Below, piece by piece: positions 36,171-45,769 of a DNA stretch of 64,000 nt. Position 1 is the stretch's first letter, and every line of letters starts with the position of its first letter. This DNA comes from Oceanobacter sp. 1_MG-2023 (lineage in GTDB: Bacteria; Pseudomonadota; Gammaproteobacteria; Pseudomonadales; Oceanobacteraceae), in the NCBI RefSeq assembly GCF_030689025.1, contig NZ_JAUYWA010000007.1, positions 62,001-126,000 on the forward strand. Direction: 5' to 3'. A program made the translations under genes and the position numbers. A model generated the notes under the pieces. That model did not search any database, was not told the DNA's origin, and was given only the letters and a program-made list of their open reading frames with translations.

Positions 36171-37376
36171 TTATGATAAAGATTTTGGTTCATTGGTTTG
36201 CAGCCATGGCAGGGCGACAAGCAGCAGCAGGGTAATGGCGATTACGGGGAAGGTGATCAGGTTGAGTTCGTACCAGCCGTAGAGGTTGAATTGTCTGCCA
36301 GCACCAAGGGACGCGAGGGCGACGGTGCCAAATACCAGCAAGTCGTTGAGGGCTTGCACCTTGGATTTTTCTTCTGGTCGGTAGGTCTTGGTCAACAGGT
36401 TGGTTGCGCCAATAAAGCCGAAGTTCCAGCCTAAGCCAAGCAAGATTAACGATCCCCAGAAGTGCATCACTTCCATCCCGGACATGGCGGTAGCGGCGGA
36501 GGTGAACAGCAGCATCAGTCCCAGCGCGGTGATCCAGCGGGCACCGAAGCGGCTGATCAATCGGCCGGTAAAAAAGCTGGGAGCAAACATGGCGAGGATG
36601 TGCCATTGAATGCCGAGGGTGGCTGTGCCGCTACTATGACCTTCGTGCACCATGGCGATCGGGGCGGCAGTCATGATAAAGGACATTAGAGAGTAGGATA
36701 CTGTACCTGCCAGGGCAGCAACGATAAATCCCGGGGTTTTGGCTATTTGCCATAAGGACCGGGTGTGCTCACTGATGTGGCGGCGGCGGGGTGGCGGTAA
36801 TCGGAGTGATAGCAAAATGGGAATGGCGAAGAGTGCCAATACGCCCTGGGCAATAAAGCTGGCAGCGAAAGGGGCAGACTCCCAAAGGTTTTGGGTCCAA
36901 TAAACGGTTTGTGGGCCAATAATGGCAGCTGCTAACCCGCCTAGCATAATCAGTGAGATCGCGTTGGCTTTATGGCTGTCAGGTACCAGGTCGGCGGCGG
37001 CAAAGCGGTAGTTTTGGACGCAGGCACCATAAAACCCGGTCAGTCCAAGTGCTGCACAAAAAAGCCAGAATGAGGTGTTGGCAATGGCGCTGGCGGCTAG
37101 TGCGGCGGCCACTACACACACTAAGGTCCCGATCAGGTAGGTGGCTTTGCGTCCGGTATTTTTCATTAACATGGCGACGGGGATCATGGCGAGGGCGACG
37201 CCGATGCCATACAGGCTGACCGGGAGTGTGGCCAGTGCGGGATCCGGGGTCAGCCGTTGGCCAACTAGGCCACCAATGGAGATGATGATCGGTGCTGAAG
37301 AGCCGCCCAGCGCCTGGGCTGAAAACAGTTTGCCTAGGTTGCGTTGAGTGAAGGCGTCCAGGGTTTTAAGCGACAT
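36171..37376 (-). CDS. MFS transporter
   Basis: The 401-residue protein has about 12 membrane segments and the loop motif KNTGRKATYLIG between segments 2 and 3, a form of the MFS motif A. A second central loop, LRLPPPRRRHISEHTRS, divides the two halves. It belongs to the drug/sugar efflux-like MFS group, but the substrate cannot be told. It stands alone on the minus strand; no regulator is adjacent. ATG 37376 is the only good start. Confidence 0.88.
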   Translation of the reverse strand: MSLKTLDAFTQRNLGKLFSAQALGGSSAPIIISIGGLVGQRLTPDPALATLPVSLYGIGVALAMIPVAMLMKNTGRKATYLIGTLVCVVAAALAASAIANTSFWLFCAALGLTGFYGACVQNYRFAAADLVPDSHKANAISLIMLGGLAAAIIGPQTVYWTQNLWESAPFAASFIAQGVLALFAIPILLSLRLPPPRRRHISEHTRSLWQIAKTPGFIVAALAGTVSYSLMSFIMTAAPIAMVHEGHSSGTATLGIQWHILAMFAPSFFTGRLISRFGARWITALGLMLLFTSAATAMSGMEVMHFWGSLILLGLGWNFGFIGATNLLTKTYRPEEKSKVQALNDLLVFGTVALASLGAGRQFNLYGWYELNLITFPVIAITLLLLVALPWLQTNEPKSLS

Positions 37377-37957
37377 ACGGGTATCCAGTCTGGAAGGTGA
37401 AATCGGCCATGTTATGTTGGCGTTGCATTGGCCTGGGTTACCAAGACCTGGTCGCGCTTGGCACGACCTGGGTATTCCATTACCGGGTACGTTTGTGGGA
37501 AAGACGAACTAGCTCTTTTTAGTTATTGGTGGGGTTGTCGCCGTTCGGTTTTCACGTAGTTGTTTGATTTTGATTCTGCCTGGAATTGCCATAATGATAT
37601 GCATCAAGGAATTTCCTTTATGTAGGGCAATCCTACAAATTTTTGTTGTGTAAATCGGGCAAGAATGATACGAGGTTGTGGCCAGATTGTCAGCCCTGGC
37701 ATGGATTCTGTTGCTGTTATTGAGACAGGGTATCCACTTTTGCAGTCGGATGGTTGGCGTACAGTGAGGTAATGAGGGAGGACCAATAGGCGTTATCTTG
37801 TTCTGATGCAACGGTGTCGTGACCGATCCGACTGGATGGCTTGGCTGGACTTTGTTTGAATGCGCGGCCAGCGTGAATGTTGTGGTTGTCGGACATCAAA
37901 GTGGTGGCAGCCGCTATATTCTGTTTGTATCACTCACAGGTAATAACGAGAAATATT
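37377..37957. other. Divergent intergenic region, MFS and DUF599 genes
   Basis: This 581-bp region must hold the promoters of both divergent genes, but none is clear by eye. A minus-strand frame at 37717-37896 (59 codons, ATG 37896, no Shine-Dalgarno) reads as a plausible small polar protein ending KVDTLSQ, yet has no supporting evidence. A 100-codon minus frame at 37509-37811 is probably spurious. Confidence 0.5.
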
Positions 37958-38713
37958 GTGCATAACATCCCTGAAGATGCCATCAGTTGGTTGAATTGGG
38001 CCGCGCTGGCCTGGTTTTTGTTCTGCTGGATTGTTTATGGGCGCTTTGCCAAGTACATGGCAAAGCGTACCGCTTCTCTGTCATCGGTGATGCATGTACA
38101 CCGGATCAATTGGATGCGACGGCTGCTGATGCGAGAGGTAAGGGTCGGGGATGCGGCCTTGCTGGCCAACGTCGAACGGAATGTTAACTTTTTTGCGTCT
38201 TCCTGTGTGTTGGTGTTGGCGGGTTTGTTGACGGCTATGTCGGCGGTGAACGAAATTCAGGATGTCTTGCTGGAAATTTCTTTTGTTACCCCTGACAGTC
38301 TGTTGGCCATGGAATTGAAGGTCGGGGTCATGATTGGCGTATTTATTTATGCTTTCTTTACCTTTACCTGGTCGATGCGGCAGTTTGGTTTTGCTTCGGT
38401 CTTGATTGGGGCAGCACCGTTCCCTAATGACAAAACCGTAACGGCGGCCGAACGGCGCAGTTTTGCTATTTATGCTGCCAAGGTGATCGATCAGGCTGGC
38501 CACAGTTATAACAACGGCTTGCGAGCTTTTTATTTTTCGCTGGCGTTGTTGTTGTGGTTTGTCAATGTCTGGTTGTTTTTGGCCAGTGCCGCAACGGTGG
38601 TATTTATTCTGTATGAACGGGAGTTTTTATCCAGTTCATTAAAAGCATTAAAGATGGTTGAAAATGTTGGTGAAAAACTGACTCGGGATGACAAGGAATT
38701 GTCGAACTATTGA
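37958..38713 (+). CDS. DUF599 family membrane protein
   Basis: GTG 37958 gives a 251-residue protein starting VHNIPEDAISWLNW; the frame is open further up to 37877. It has about four membrane segments (near residues 10-28, 75-98, 125-148 and 195-235) and the pattern of DUF599: RINWMRRLLMREVRVGDAAL, then TWSMRQFGF and a C-terminal VIDQAGHSYNNGLRAFYF segment. Function is unknown. It is followed by an FKBP gene 67 bp later in the same direction. Confidence 0.8.
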   Translation: MHNIPEDAISWLNWAALAWFLFCWIVYGRFAKYMAKRTASLSSVMHVHRINWMRRLLMREVRVGDAALLANVERNVNFFASSCVLVLAGLLTAMSAVNEIQDVLLEISFVTPDSLLAMELKVGVMIGVFIYAFFTFTWSMRQFGFASVLIGAAPFPNDKTVTAAERRSFAIYAAKVIDQAGHSYNNGLRAFYFSLALLLWFVNVWLFLASAATVVFILYEREFLSSSLKALKMVENVGEKLTRDDKELSNY

Positions 38714-38780
38714 TTCCTGTGGCCGAGTGGCTGATGAGTCGCTTATGATTCGGGTCCACTATTGATAAACGGATGGAATA

Positions 38781-39254
38781 ATGCTGGATATACTTCTGGT
38801 TGCAGTGATTGCCGGTTTGCTGGGTTATGCCTTGCGTCGTGCGGGGGTTGGCAGTAAAGGGGCGGATGAAAATATCGCGCTGGGAGATGCCTTTCTGGCA
38901 AAGAACGGAGCGGAAGACGGCGTTGTCTCGACCGCCTCGGGTTTGCAATACAAGGTGTTAAAACCGGGTAATGGTGGTGAGCACCCAGCCGCCAGTAGCA
39001 AGGTAACAGTGCATTATCATGGTACCTTACTGAACGGTACTGTCTTTGATAGCTCGGTTGAGCGTGGAGAAACCATCAGTTTTCGTTTGAATCAGGTGAT
39101 TCCTGGTTGGACGGAAGGTGTGCAGTTGATGACCGTTGGCCAGAAGAATATCTTTTATATCCCGTCAGAGCTGGGCTATGGCAAACGCCGTGCTGGCCGG
39201 ATCGAACCGGGCAGCCTGCTGATATTCGAAGTGGAATTGCTCGGTATAGAGTAG
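38781..39254 (+). CDS. FKBP-type peptidyl-prolyl cis-trans isomerase
   Basis: The 157-residue protein has an N-terminal hydrophobic stretch (residues 2-17) followed by an FKBP domain (about 50-157) with VHYHGTLLNGTVFDSS, VIPGWTEGVQLM and YIPSELGYG, the usual active-site residues. It catalyses prolyl bond isomerisation in folding. The hydrophobic N terminus is short and without a signal cleavage site, so it may be membrane-anchored. It ends 53 bp before a bidirectional terminator shared with the convergent nhaA. Confidence 0.93.
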   Translation: MLDILLVAVIAGLLGYALRRAGVGSKGADENIALGDAFLAKNGAEDGVVSTASGLQYKVLKPGNGGEHPAASSKVTVHYHGTLLNGTVFDSSVERGETISFRLNQVIPGWTEGVQLMTVGQKNIFYIPSELGYGKRRAGRIEPGSLLIFEVELLGIE

Positions 39255-39306
39255 GGATTGGTTCTGTCGGTGTTTTTGTCCTGTTCTTGTCAGCTCCATC
39301 TAAAGC

Positions 39307-39340
39307 AAAACCGGCTCGCCTGTATGGGCGAGCCGGTTTT
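39307..39340. terminator. Bidirectional terminator between FKBP gene and nhaA
   Basis: Fourteen-base arms, 39307-39320 (AAAACCGGCTCGCC) and 39327-39340, are perfectly complementary with a 6-nt loop and an A-tract/T-tract at the stem base, so it functions on either strand. Confidence 0.9.
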
Positions 39341-39346
39341 GACCAT

Positions 39347-39378
39347 CTATCAGACTATCAGACTATCAGACTATCAGG
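39347..39378. repeat. 8-bp tandem repeat across the nhaA stop codon
   Basis: CTATCAGA occurs three times in a row (39347-39370) followed by a fourth copy with the last base changed. The nhaA stop codon (TGA, 39374-39376 on the minus strand) lies within the last copy. The unit is not a multiple of three, but the array lies almost wholly after the stop. Confidence 0.9.
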
Positions 39379-40600
39379 CTTTGTTTTGTGCTTCTGACTC
39401 AGCCGGTTTGCCCAGGCTTTTGTTCAGAACCATATAACCAAGGATGCCGGAAGCAATCGAGCCAATCAGAATCCCCAAGCGCTCATCGAAAGTGTTTTCG
39501 ATACCGCCACCGTCCTCAAAGGCCAACGAGCCGATAAACAAACTCATGGTAAAGCCGACGCCACACAATGCGGCGGTGCCGTAGAGTGTTGTCCAGGAGA
39601 CGTTGCTAGGCAGTTTGGTCCAACCGATCTTGATGGCCAGCCAGCAGAACGCAAAGATCCCTAGTTGTTTACCGATGAACAGGCCTGCGGCAATCCCGAC
39701 CGGGATTGGGTGTAGCAGTTGATCCATGCCGATGCCGGTGAGGTTGAGGCCCGCGTTGGCAAAGGCAAAAACGGGTAAGATGAAGAACGCAACGACCGGG
39801 TGCAAGTCTTTTTCCAGTTGGTGGGCCGGTGAGTAACCAGGCTGGCGATCAAGTTTCATTGGTACGAACATCGCCAACATGATGCCCGACAGGGTGGCGT
39901 GTACACCGGATTTCAGCATCGAAACCCACATGATGGCTCCCAAGAGCATGTAGACACTTTTGGAGGCTACTTGAAGCCGGTTCACCATGAATAGTATCGG
40001 CAAGCACAAGGCGATGACGCTGAGTGCCGTCAGGGAAATGTTGTCGGTATAAAACACGGCGATAATGATAATGGCGCCAATATCGTCAAAGATGGCCAGA
40101 GATGTCAGGAATATCTTGATGCTGGTCGGGACGCGAGAGCCCAATAACATCAAAATACCGAGAGCAAAAGCAATATCCGTGGCTGCCGGGATAGCCCAAC
40201 CCTGAATATCCAACTCATTTTTGTGATTGAACGCGATGTAGATCACCGCAGGTACGAACATGCCGCCCAAGGCACCGATGCCTGGCAAGACAACGTTGCG
40301 TTTGTCGCGTAATTCACCTTCGAGCCATTCGTATTTCAGCTCCAGACCTACCATAAAGAAGAAGATAGCCATCAGGCCATCGTTAATCCAAAGCAGCAGG
40401 GGTTTGGCAATATGCAGCGCGCCAATATGGACTTCTACCGGAGTGTCCAGTAGCAGATTGTAAAACGGTTCCAGTGGAGTATTGGCAAAGATGATCGCCA
40501 TCAGTGCGGCAAACATCAGCAACAGACCGCTGGCGGATTCCATCTTGAAAAAACTGTTCAAGCTGTTCAGTGATTTCGGCAAGAGTGAGGATATGTTCAT
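39374..40600 (-). CDS. nhaA: Na+/H+ antiporter NhaA
   Basis: NhaA exports sodium in exchange for protons at the inner membrane. The 408-residue protein has about 12 membrane segments, the two adjacent transport aspartates in AIFDDIGAI and another in AATDIAFALG, and the FFILPVFAFANAGL helix. Length is slightly above the 388 of E. coli due to a short C-terminal tail. It fits a marine or salt-exposed lifestyle. The gene is single, and its end overlaps an 8-bp repeat. Confidence 0.96.
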   Translation of the reverse strand: MNISSLLPKSLNSLNSFFKMESASGLLLMFAALMAIIFANTPLEPFYNLLLDTPVEVHIGALHIAKPLLLWINDGLMAIFFFMVGLELKYEWLEGELRDKRNVVLPGIGALGGMFVPAVIYIAFNHKNELDIQGWAIPAATDIAFALGILMLLGSRVPTSIKIFLTSLAIFDDIGAIIIIAVFYTDNISLTALSVIALCLPILFMVNRLQVASKSVYMLLGAIMWVSMLKSGVHATLSGIMLAMFVPMKLDRQPGYSPAHQLEKDLHPVVAFFILPVFAFANAGLNLTGIGMDQLLHPIPVGIAAGLFIGKQLGIFAFCWLAIKIGWTKLPSNVSWTTLYGTAALCGVGFTMSLFIGSLAFEDGGGIENTFDERLGILIGSIASGILGYMVLNKSLGKPAESEAQNKA

Positions 40601-40857
40601 AGGTAATGAATAGGCTTCCTGTCGTTCAGAGGTGTCTACATTATCATTTTGCTTGTCTGTCGGGCCAGCATGATCGGATATAAATATTCGATCTGGAAGG
40701 AGTTTTTACGTTGGATTTGATTTCTTGTAAATTTGAATAATCAACTGTTAATTCAGGGGTTTAGCGGATTAAGTCAAGCTGGGTTAATATGTCATCTTTG
40801 TACGATCCACCGAAGGTGTTGGCGGGTTGGAATATTACAGATTTTGGAATTGTCATT

Positions 40858-41781
40858 ATGCTTACCGAAAAAATCCGCAACAGGGAAAGTGGCATCGTGT
40901 TGTACGGCATCGTGCCACCGAAAAAAGGTACGGAGCCAGCCCGGATTGCAGAGATCGCTGAGCTGCAAATCCAGCGCATGCAGTCATTGCCTATCGATGG
41001 TCTGGTGCTGTACGACATTCAGGACGAAGAATCACGAACCGCCGAGAAGCGGCCTTTTCCGTTTATCGAAACCCTGGATTGTTTTGACTACAGCCGCCAA
41101 CAGCTGGCAGCGCTGACCGTACCCAAAATCATTTATCGCGCCGCTGGCAAGTATCCAGGCGAGCAATTGAGTGCGTTTCTCCAGCAGGTCTCTGCGACAG
41201 ATAATCTGACTGTCTTTGTTGGTGCTGCCTCAAAAGACCAGTCGGTCACCATGACCATGTCTGAAGCTTACCAGTTAAAGCAGCAGGTTCGGCCGGATGT
41301 CCTGCTGGGAGGTGTGATGATTCCTGAGCGCCATCGGGCCAAGGGTGATGAGCATCTGCGTGTTTTTGAAAAGATTCGCCAGGGCTGTTCGTTTTTTATC
41401 TCCCAGGGGGTTTACGACTTGCAGGCATCGAAGGATTTTTTGTCTGACTATTATTACGCTGGTAAAGCCCAGGGAATCGATCTGGTGCCGGTAATCTTTA
41501 CCTTGACGCCCTGTGGGTCTGTGCAGACGCTGAATTTCATGAAATGGCTGGGGATCAGTATTCCACGCTGGCTGGAGAATGAGCTGCTGCACGCTCACGA
41601 TATTCTTGAGCAATCGGTCAATTATTCTGAAGCTAACTGGCGCGAGCTCAAGGCTTTTGCGGATACTCTGGGGGTGCCGGTGGGATGCAATATCGAAAGT
41701 GTTGCTGTACGCAAGGTCGAAGTAGAAGCGGCTATTGAGTTACTGAACCGGGTGTCGCGACCGGCTCCGTCCGTATCCTGA
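40858..41781 (+). CDS. Methylenetetrahydrofolate reductase-like (MTHFR-fold) protein
   Basis: The 307-residue protein (ATG 40858; ATG 40789 would add 23 residues) has the TIM-barrel layout of MTHFR: LYGIVPPKKG at strand 1, LGGVMIPERH, CSFFISQGVYD and LVPVIFTLTPCGS. Key MetF features differ: FFPPRTxxME near the N terminus is IVPPKKGTEP, and no flavin-contact GD after the third strand is seen. It therefore may not be the standard MetF. It stands alone between nhaA and a 776-bp gap with no folate or methionine genes near. A single-gene homologue with other folate or corrinoid role is possible. Confidence 0.7.
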   Translation: MLTEKIRNRESGIVLYGIVPPKKGTEPARIAEIAELQIQRMQSLPIDGLVLYDIQDEESRTAEKRPFPFIETLDCFDYSRQQLAALTVPKIIYRAAGKYPGEQLSAFLQQVSATDNLTVFVGAASKDQSVTMTMSEAYQLKQQVRPDVLLGGVMIPERHRAKGDEHLRVFEKIRQGCSFFISQGVYDLQASKDFLSDYYYAGKAQGIDLVPVIFTLTPCGSVQTLNFMKWLGISIPRWLENELLHAHDILEQSVNYSEANWRELKAFADTLGVPVGCNIESVAVRKVEVEAAIELLNRVSRPAPSVS

Positions 41782-41827
41782 GCTGGTTCTGCCCTGATGC
41801 CATTTGAGTTGACTCATTCGTACCCTG

Positions 41828-41857
41828 AGAGCTGGTTCTGTCCGCTGAACCAGCTCT
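41828..41857. terminator. Stem-loop after the MTHFR-like gene
   Basis: An 11-bp perfect stem (41828-41838 with 41847-41857) and 8-nt loop lie 47 bp after the stop codon. No T-run follows, so it may be a weak terminator or a 3' end protector. Confidence 0.4.
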
Positions 41858-41917
41858 GTCGATGACGCCGAAGCTGACCGGTTCGCCGATGAATCCGGAG
41901 TGGCCTTGTGTAAGAGC

Positions 41918-42094
41918 TTAGCGTTGGGGATCGATAGGGGTGACAGGAGGTCTGGAATTGGGTTGATCCTGCGTTGTAGCTGGAATCACGGAGCTTGCTT
42001 TGTTGGTCGGCTGGCGAGGGCCAAAACGAGGGGCAGGCAGGCTAGGGGTTCGAAGAGCACGATGCGCCTGAAGTCGAGAATTGGGTTTGGTCAT
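41918..42094 (-). CDS. Possible small proline-rich basic protein
   Basis: A 58-codon frame on the minus strand begins at ATG 42094, with AGGAA seven bases before it, and ends at TAA 41918-41920. The product (starts MTKPNSRLQAHRALRTPSLP) is rich in Pro, Arg, Ser and Thr with no hydrophobic segment and no recognised domain. The good ribosome binding site and the otherwise gene-free surroundings are the only evidence. It could equally be a chance frame. Confidence 0.35.
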   Translation of the reverse strand: MTKPNSRLQAHRALRTPSLPAPRFGPRQPTNKASSVIPATTQDQPNSRPPVTPIDPQR

Positions 42095-42557
42095 GTCGAT
42101 TCCTGTTCAGTCTGGATGGGGCCAGGCTCTGTCAATGAACCTTGGTTCGGTTGTTAAACACCGGATAACCAATGCGAACATTGCGATGTCTGCTGTTACT
42201 GATGTGGTTGTTTTTCCGGTCTGCTTTGCCTCATCCGTGGGCCGTTGGGCATCCTGTCAGCGCCCCAGTCTATCATAGTTGAGCACTCTATAATTAGGGT
42301 TTGCCGCGACAGCTTGCCTGATAACGGCTTTCTGCCGGTGAATCAATCGCCATTGACTGCATGGATTTCAGCGTGGTCTCTGCCGGATGCCTGCCAGGAA
42401 TCACCGTGTGCGATGTTGCCTGGTGGGGTTGCATAAACGCTATTTGTGACTGGGTTGAAGGTATTAGAGGGTATTAAATGCCTGTCAATCTTTATTTTTT
42501 CTGGCTTTGTCGTTATGGTCGAAAGCCAAATATGACCTGTTCGGGACAGAAATTATC

Positions 42558-42884
42558 ATGGAAAAACTCTGGTTGGCGGTGCTGTTGGTATTGGGGTCAA
42601 CATTGACGATGGCGGACACCATTTTTGTGGATGTGCGTACTGATGAAGAATATCAGCAGGATCATCTCACCGGTGCTGCCCATATTCCTTTTCAGCAAAT
42701 AGCCGAAAGAATAGGCCAGTTGCAGCTGCAGAAAGATGATCAGGTTGTGCTGTACTGTCGTTCCGGGCGTCGCGCCAGTATTGCTGCCGATACCCTGGAT
42801 GGTATGGGATTTACTAATATCAAGAATATCAAGACATTGAGCAGTGCCCGGGCATACCGGAGCGAATTGCTCGACAAGCCTTGA
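42558..42884 (+). CDS. Periplasmic rhodanese-like protein
   Basis: The 108-residue protein begins with a signal peptide (MEKLWLAVLLVLGSTLTMA, probable cleavage near residue 19) and a single rhodanese domain with FVDVRTDEEYQQDHL, GAAHIP and the active-site loop YCRSGRRAS with the catalytic Cys. This is a PspE-like sulfurtransferase. ATG 42558 is chosen because it starts the signal peptide; the frame extends upstream to 42507. No phage-shock genes are near. Confidence 0.85.
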   Translation: MEKLWLAVLLVLGSTLTMADTIFVDVRTDEEYQQDHLTGAAHIPFQQIAERIGQLQLQKDDQVVLYCRSGRRASIAADTLDGMGFTNIKNIKTLSSARAYRSELLDKP

Positions 42885-42951
42885 GTCGATGGCTGGCAGC
42901 TGCATGTAGTCTTTTACAATGAATTCACCTTCGACTGCCAAGCGACCTGCC

Positions 42952-42991
42952 AAGCCACCGACGAATGCTGCACTGCAGCTGTTGGTGGCTT
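42952..42991. terminator. Stem-loop between convergent rhodanese and dusA genes
   Basis: AAGCCACC (42952-42959) pairs with GGTGGCTT (42984-42991), enclosing a second palindrome GCTGCA-C-TGCAGC (42967-42979). Four T residues follow on the plus strand. Position between convergent stop codons fits a shared terminator, but the long loop is unusual. Confidence 0.4.
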
Positions 42992-43005
42992 TTGTGGTTG
43001 CCTGT

Positions 43006-43989
43006 TTATGTCTGCTCGACAAAGGCGAGAGCTTGCTCCATGACTTCCGGTCCAGAGCCTTTTTTGTAGGCATTTTCACTAAGATGTCGGCGATATAAAC
43101 GAGCACCTTTCTGGGCATTGAACAGCCCCAGTGTGTGGCGGCTGATATGGCTTAATGTGGCGCCGAGGCTGAGTTGCTCTTCAATATACGGGTAGAGGCT
43201 GCGAATAATGTCCGCTTTTGACATCGGGCCGGTGCTGTCGGGTGTTGTGTCGAAATACAAGCGGTCAACGTCCAGCAAAATGCCAGGGTTCTGGTAAGCC
43301 TCCCGGCCAATCATGACACCATCGATATGTTGCAGGCTCTGTAACGACTCATCGTGGGTTTTCAAACCGCCGTTTAACAGAATATCCAGATGCGGAAATT
43401 CCTGCTTCAGGCGATAAACATAGTCGTATTTCAGTGGCGGCACTTCGCGGTTTTCCTTGGGGGAAAGCCCCTGCAAAACCGCTTTGCGGGCGTGCACAAT
43501 AAACACCTCACAGCCTGCTTCGGCGACGGTGGCGACAAAGTCGCGCATATGGTCATAGCTGTCCTGATCGTCGATACCGATTCGGTGTTTGACTGTGACC
43601 GGAATGGAGCAGTGGTCTTGCATGGCCTTGACGCAGTCGGCGACCAGTTGCGGATGACCCATCAGGCAAGCGCCAATCATGTTGTTCTGTACCCGGTCGC
43701 TGGGGCAGCCGACATTCAGGTTCACTTCATCGTAACCCCAGTCTTCAGCAAAACGAGCGCATTGGGCCAGCTCGTCCGGATTGCTGCCGCCCAATTGCAA
43801 GGCAATCGGGTGCTCGATGTCGTTGTACTGTAAAAAGCGTTCACGGTTGCCATGAATCAGGGCGCCGGTAGTAACCATCTCGGTGTACAACAGTGCTTGT
43901 CTGGACAGGTGGCGCCAGAAATAACGGCAATGACGATCGGACCAGTCCATCATCGGGGCGGTGCTGAAGCGGCGATTCAGTGTCCTCAT
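43006..43989 (-). CDS. dusA: tRNA dihydrouridine(20/20a) synthase DusA
   Basis: DusA reduces uridines 20 and 20a in the tRNA D-loop using FMN and NADPH. The 327-residue protein opens with [16 protein letters not shown], has the catalytic Cys in NVGCPSDRV, and ends with a helical RNA-binding domain. The sequence ALQLGGSNP and NGGLKT fit DusA rather than DusB or DusC. ATG 43989 overlaps the hflD stop by four bases, placing it last in a minus-strand operon of RNA modification genes; in E. coli and Pseudomonas purB occupies this place. Confidence 0.95.
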   Translation of the reverse strand: MRTLNRRFSTAPMMDWSDRHCRYFWRHLSRQALLYTEMVTTGALIHGNRERFLQYNDIEHPIALQLGGSNPDELAQCARFAEDWGYDEVNLNVGCPSDRVQNNMIGACLMGHPQLVADCVKAMQDHCSIPVTVKHRIGIDDQDSYDHMRDFVATVAEAGCEVFIVHARKAVLQGLSPKENREVPPLKYDYVYRLKQEFPHLDILLNGGLKTHDESLQSLQHIDGVMIGREAYQNPGILLDVDRLYFDTTPDSTGPMSKADIIRSLYPYIEEQLSLGATLSHISRHTLGLFNAQKGARLYRRHLSENAYKKGSGPEVMEQALAFVEQT

Positions 43990-44618
43990 TCGCTGTTGCC
44001 CGGTCGTGATAATTGCGCCAGGGCGTTGAGGTATTGTTTACGGCGCAGTAGCAGATGCCAGCGGCGTCCGCCTACCTGGCGCCAAAGGATGGCTGCCCGG
44101 ATGCCAGATAACAGCAGCGCCCGTACCTTGTTGGCGGTGTGTTCGTTTTGCAGGTGCATCGGGTCACCGGTGACATGAATGCGGAAGCTGAGGTTGCTGA
44201 GGGTTTGCTTGTAGAGCTCGGCCAGAGCGGAAATGGTGTTTTCGTGGCTGATGGAAAAGTGATCCACCTGGCGAGATGCTTGCTGGATGCCATTGCCGAG
44301 CGCTGCAATCATATCGTGGTTGCGGCGCAGTTTGCTTTCCAGGTGCAATATGGCGACGGTGTAGCGGGTGATATCGGGGCTGAGGCTGTCTCCCTTGCCG
44401 GATGCCAGCGTTTGCAGGGTGTTGATGCCGAGCTGCAGGCTGTGGCTGGGGTCGCCGTAGATGTCATCAAATGACTCCGGATTCTGTTCAAACAGACTGG
44501 CCAGGAGTGGCGTAGCATCGCTGATGGAGGTATCTCCGGTACGAGCCAGCTGCTCTACCAGAGTGGCGGCCTGAACGACGGCGGCAATGGCAATGGCTTG
44601 CTGACGGCGGTCAGTCAT
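43986..44618 (-). CDS. hflD: High frequency lysogenization protein HflD homologue
   Basis: HflD is a peripheral membrane protein of about 210 residues, named for its effect on lambda CII; its cellular role is not known. The 210-residue product with [25 protein letters not shown] at the N terminus and mostly helical content matches, including [18 protein letters not shown] 44618 with AGGGA just upstream is the start; the frame is open to 44705. It overlaps mnmA by eight bases and dusA by four. Confidence 0.92.
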   Translation of the reverse strand: MTDRRQQAIAIAAVVQAATLVEQLARTGDTSISDATPLLASLFEQNPESFDDIYGDPSHSLQLGINTLQTLASGKGDSLSPDITRYTVAILHLESKLRRNHDMIAALGNGIQQASRQVDHFSISHENTISALAELYKQTLSNLSFRIHVTGDPMHLQNEHTANKVRALLLSGIRAAILWRQVGGRRWHLLLRRKQYLNALAQLSRPGNSE

Positions 44619-45768
44619 GTTGGTTCCCTGCTGTGACGGATGAGTCATTAGTGGATGGTTGATTGCTGGTGGTTTCAATAACGCCGCCGCCGAGGCAAAC
44701 GTCATCCAGATAAAAAACCACCGATTGCCCCGGTGTGATGGCGCGTTGTGGCTGTTCGAAAATCACCCGGTAGCCCGTCTGACCATCGACGGTGTCTTGT
44801 CGTTCAATCACGCAGTGCTGGTCACTCTGGCGATAACGGACTTTGGCGGTGCAGTGTAAGGGCAACTTGGCCGGTTCCTGATTTACCCAGAAAATAGCAC
44901 CGGTGGTGAGTGTGTCGGTAAACAGCAGCGGGTGGTTTTTACCCTGTACGGCAATCAGAACGTTATGTTCCAGGTCTTTGCCGGCGACAAACCAGGGTTG
45001 GTCCGGATGGTTGGCCAGCCCGCCAATACCCAGTCCCTGGCGTTGACCCAGGGTGTGGTACATCAACCCCTGGTGCTCACCAATGTCTTCGCCTTCCGGG
45101 GTTTTGATGCGGCCGGGTTGGGCTGGCAGGTATTGTTTGAGAAAATCACGAAAACGCCGTTCACCGATAAAGCAGATGCCGGTCGAGTCTTTTTTGTTGG
45201 CGGTGACCAGTCCGTTGGCTTCGGCAATCTTGCGGACTTCAGGTTTCTCCAGCTCGCCAACGGGAAATAATGTCTGGGCGATTTCTTCACCGCCGACCGC
45301 GTGCAGAAAATAGCTCTGGTCTTTGTTGGGATCGAGCCCCTTGAGCAGCTCGGTCTGGCCGGATGAAGTGTCGCGTCGGCGAACATAATGCCCGGTGGCG
45401 ATCAGGTCAGCCCCCAGCACTTTGGCGTATTCCAGGAAGGCTTTGAACTTGATTTCGCGGTTGCAGAGGATGTCTGGATTCGGGGTGCGGCCAGCCTTGT
45501 ATTCCGCGAGGAAGTATTCGAAGACATTGTCCCAGTATTCGGCGGCAAAGTTGGCCTGGTGCAAGGGAATGTCCAGCGCATCGCAGACTTGTTGGGCATC
45601 AGCGAGATCGTCTTTGGCGGTGCAGTATTCGGTGCCGTCGTCTTCGTCCCAGTTTTTCATAAACAGGCCTTCGACCTGATACCCCTGTTGCTGTAACAGC
45701 CAGGCGGAAACGGACGAGTCAACACCGCCGGACATGCCAACGATGACTTTGGTGTTCTGGTTTGGCAT
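44611..45768 (-). CDS. mnmA: tRNA-specific 2-thiouridylase MnmA
   Basis: MnmA thiolates U34 of Lys, Glu and Gln tRNAs with sulfur from the Tus relay. The 385-residue protein shows the PP-loop GMSGGVDSS, the two catalytic cysteines in [11 protein letters not shown] and STGICFIGE, and [11 protein letters not shown] 45768 follows the nudJ stop by one base; a TTG at 45783 would add five residues. The order nudJ-mnmA-hflD is conserved. Confidence 0.96.
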   Translation of the reverse strand: MPNQNTKVIVGMSGGVDSSVSAWLLQQQGYQVEGLFMKNWDEDDGTEYCTAKDDLADAQQVCDALDIPLHQANFAAEYWDNVFEYFLAEYKAGRTPNPDILCNREIKFKAFLEYAKVLGADLIATGHYVRRRDTSSGQTELLKGLDPNKDQSYFLHAVGGEEIAQTLFPVGELEKPEVRKIAEANGLVTANKKDSTGICFIGERRFRDFLKQYLPAQPGRIKTPEGEDIGEHQGLMYHTLGQRQGLGIGGLANHPDQPWFVAGKDLEHNVLIAVQGKNHPLLFTDTLTTGAIFWVNQEPAKLPLHCTAKVRYRQSDQHCVIERQDTVDGQTGYRVIFEQPQRAITPGQSVVFYLDDVCLGGGVIETTSNQPSTNDSSVTAGNQHD

Positions 45769-45769
45769 C

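Larger units (their letters stand above)
41782..42557. other. Long gap with a small minus-strand ORF
   Basis: In this 776-bp region I see a hairpin at 41828-41857 (11-bp perfect stem, arms AGAGCTGGTTC and its complement) after a partial direct copy at 41776-41790, and one credible small ORF on the minus strand (41918-42094). TATAAT at 42289-42294 lacks a matching -35 box. The rest looks non-coding. Confidence 0.6.
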
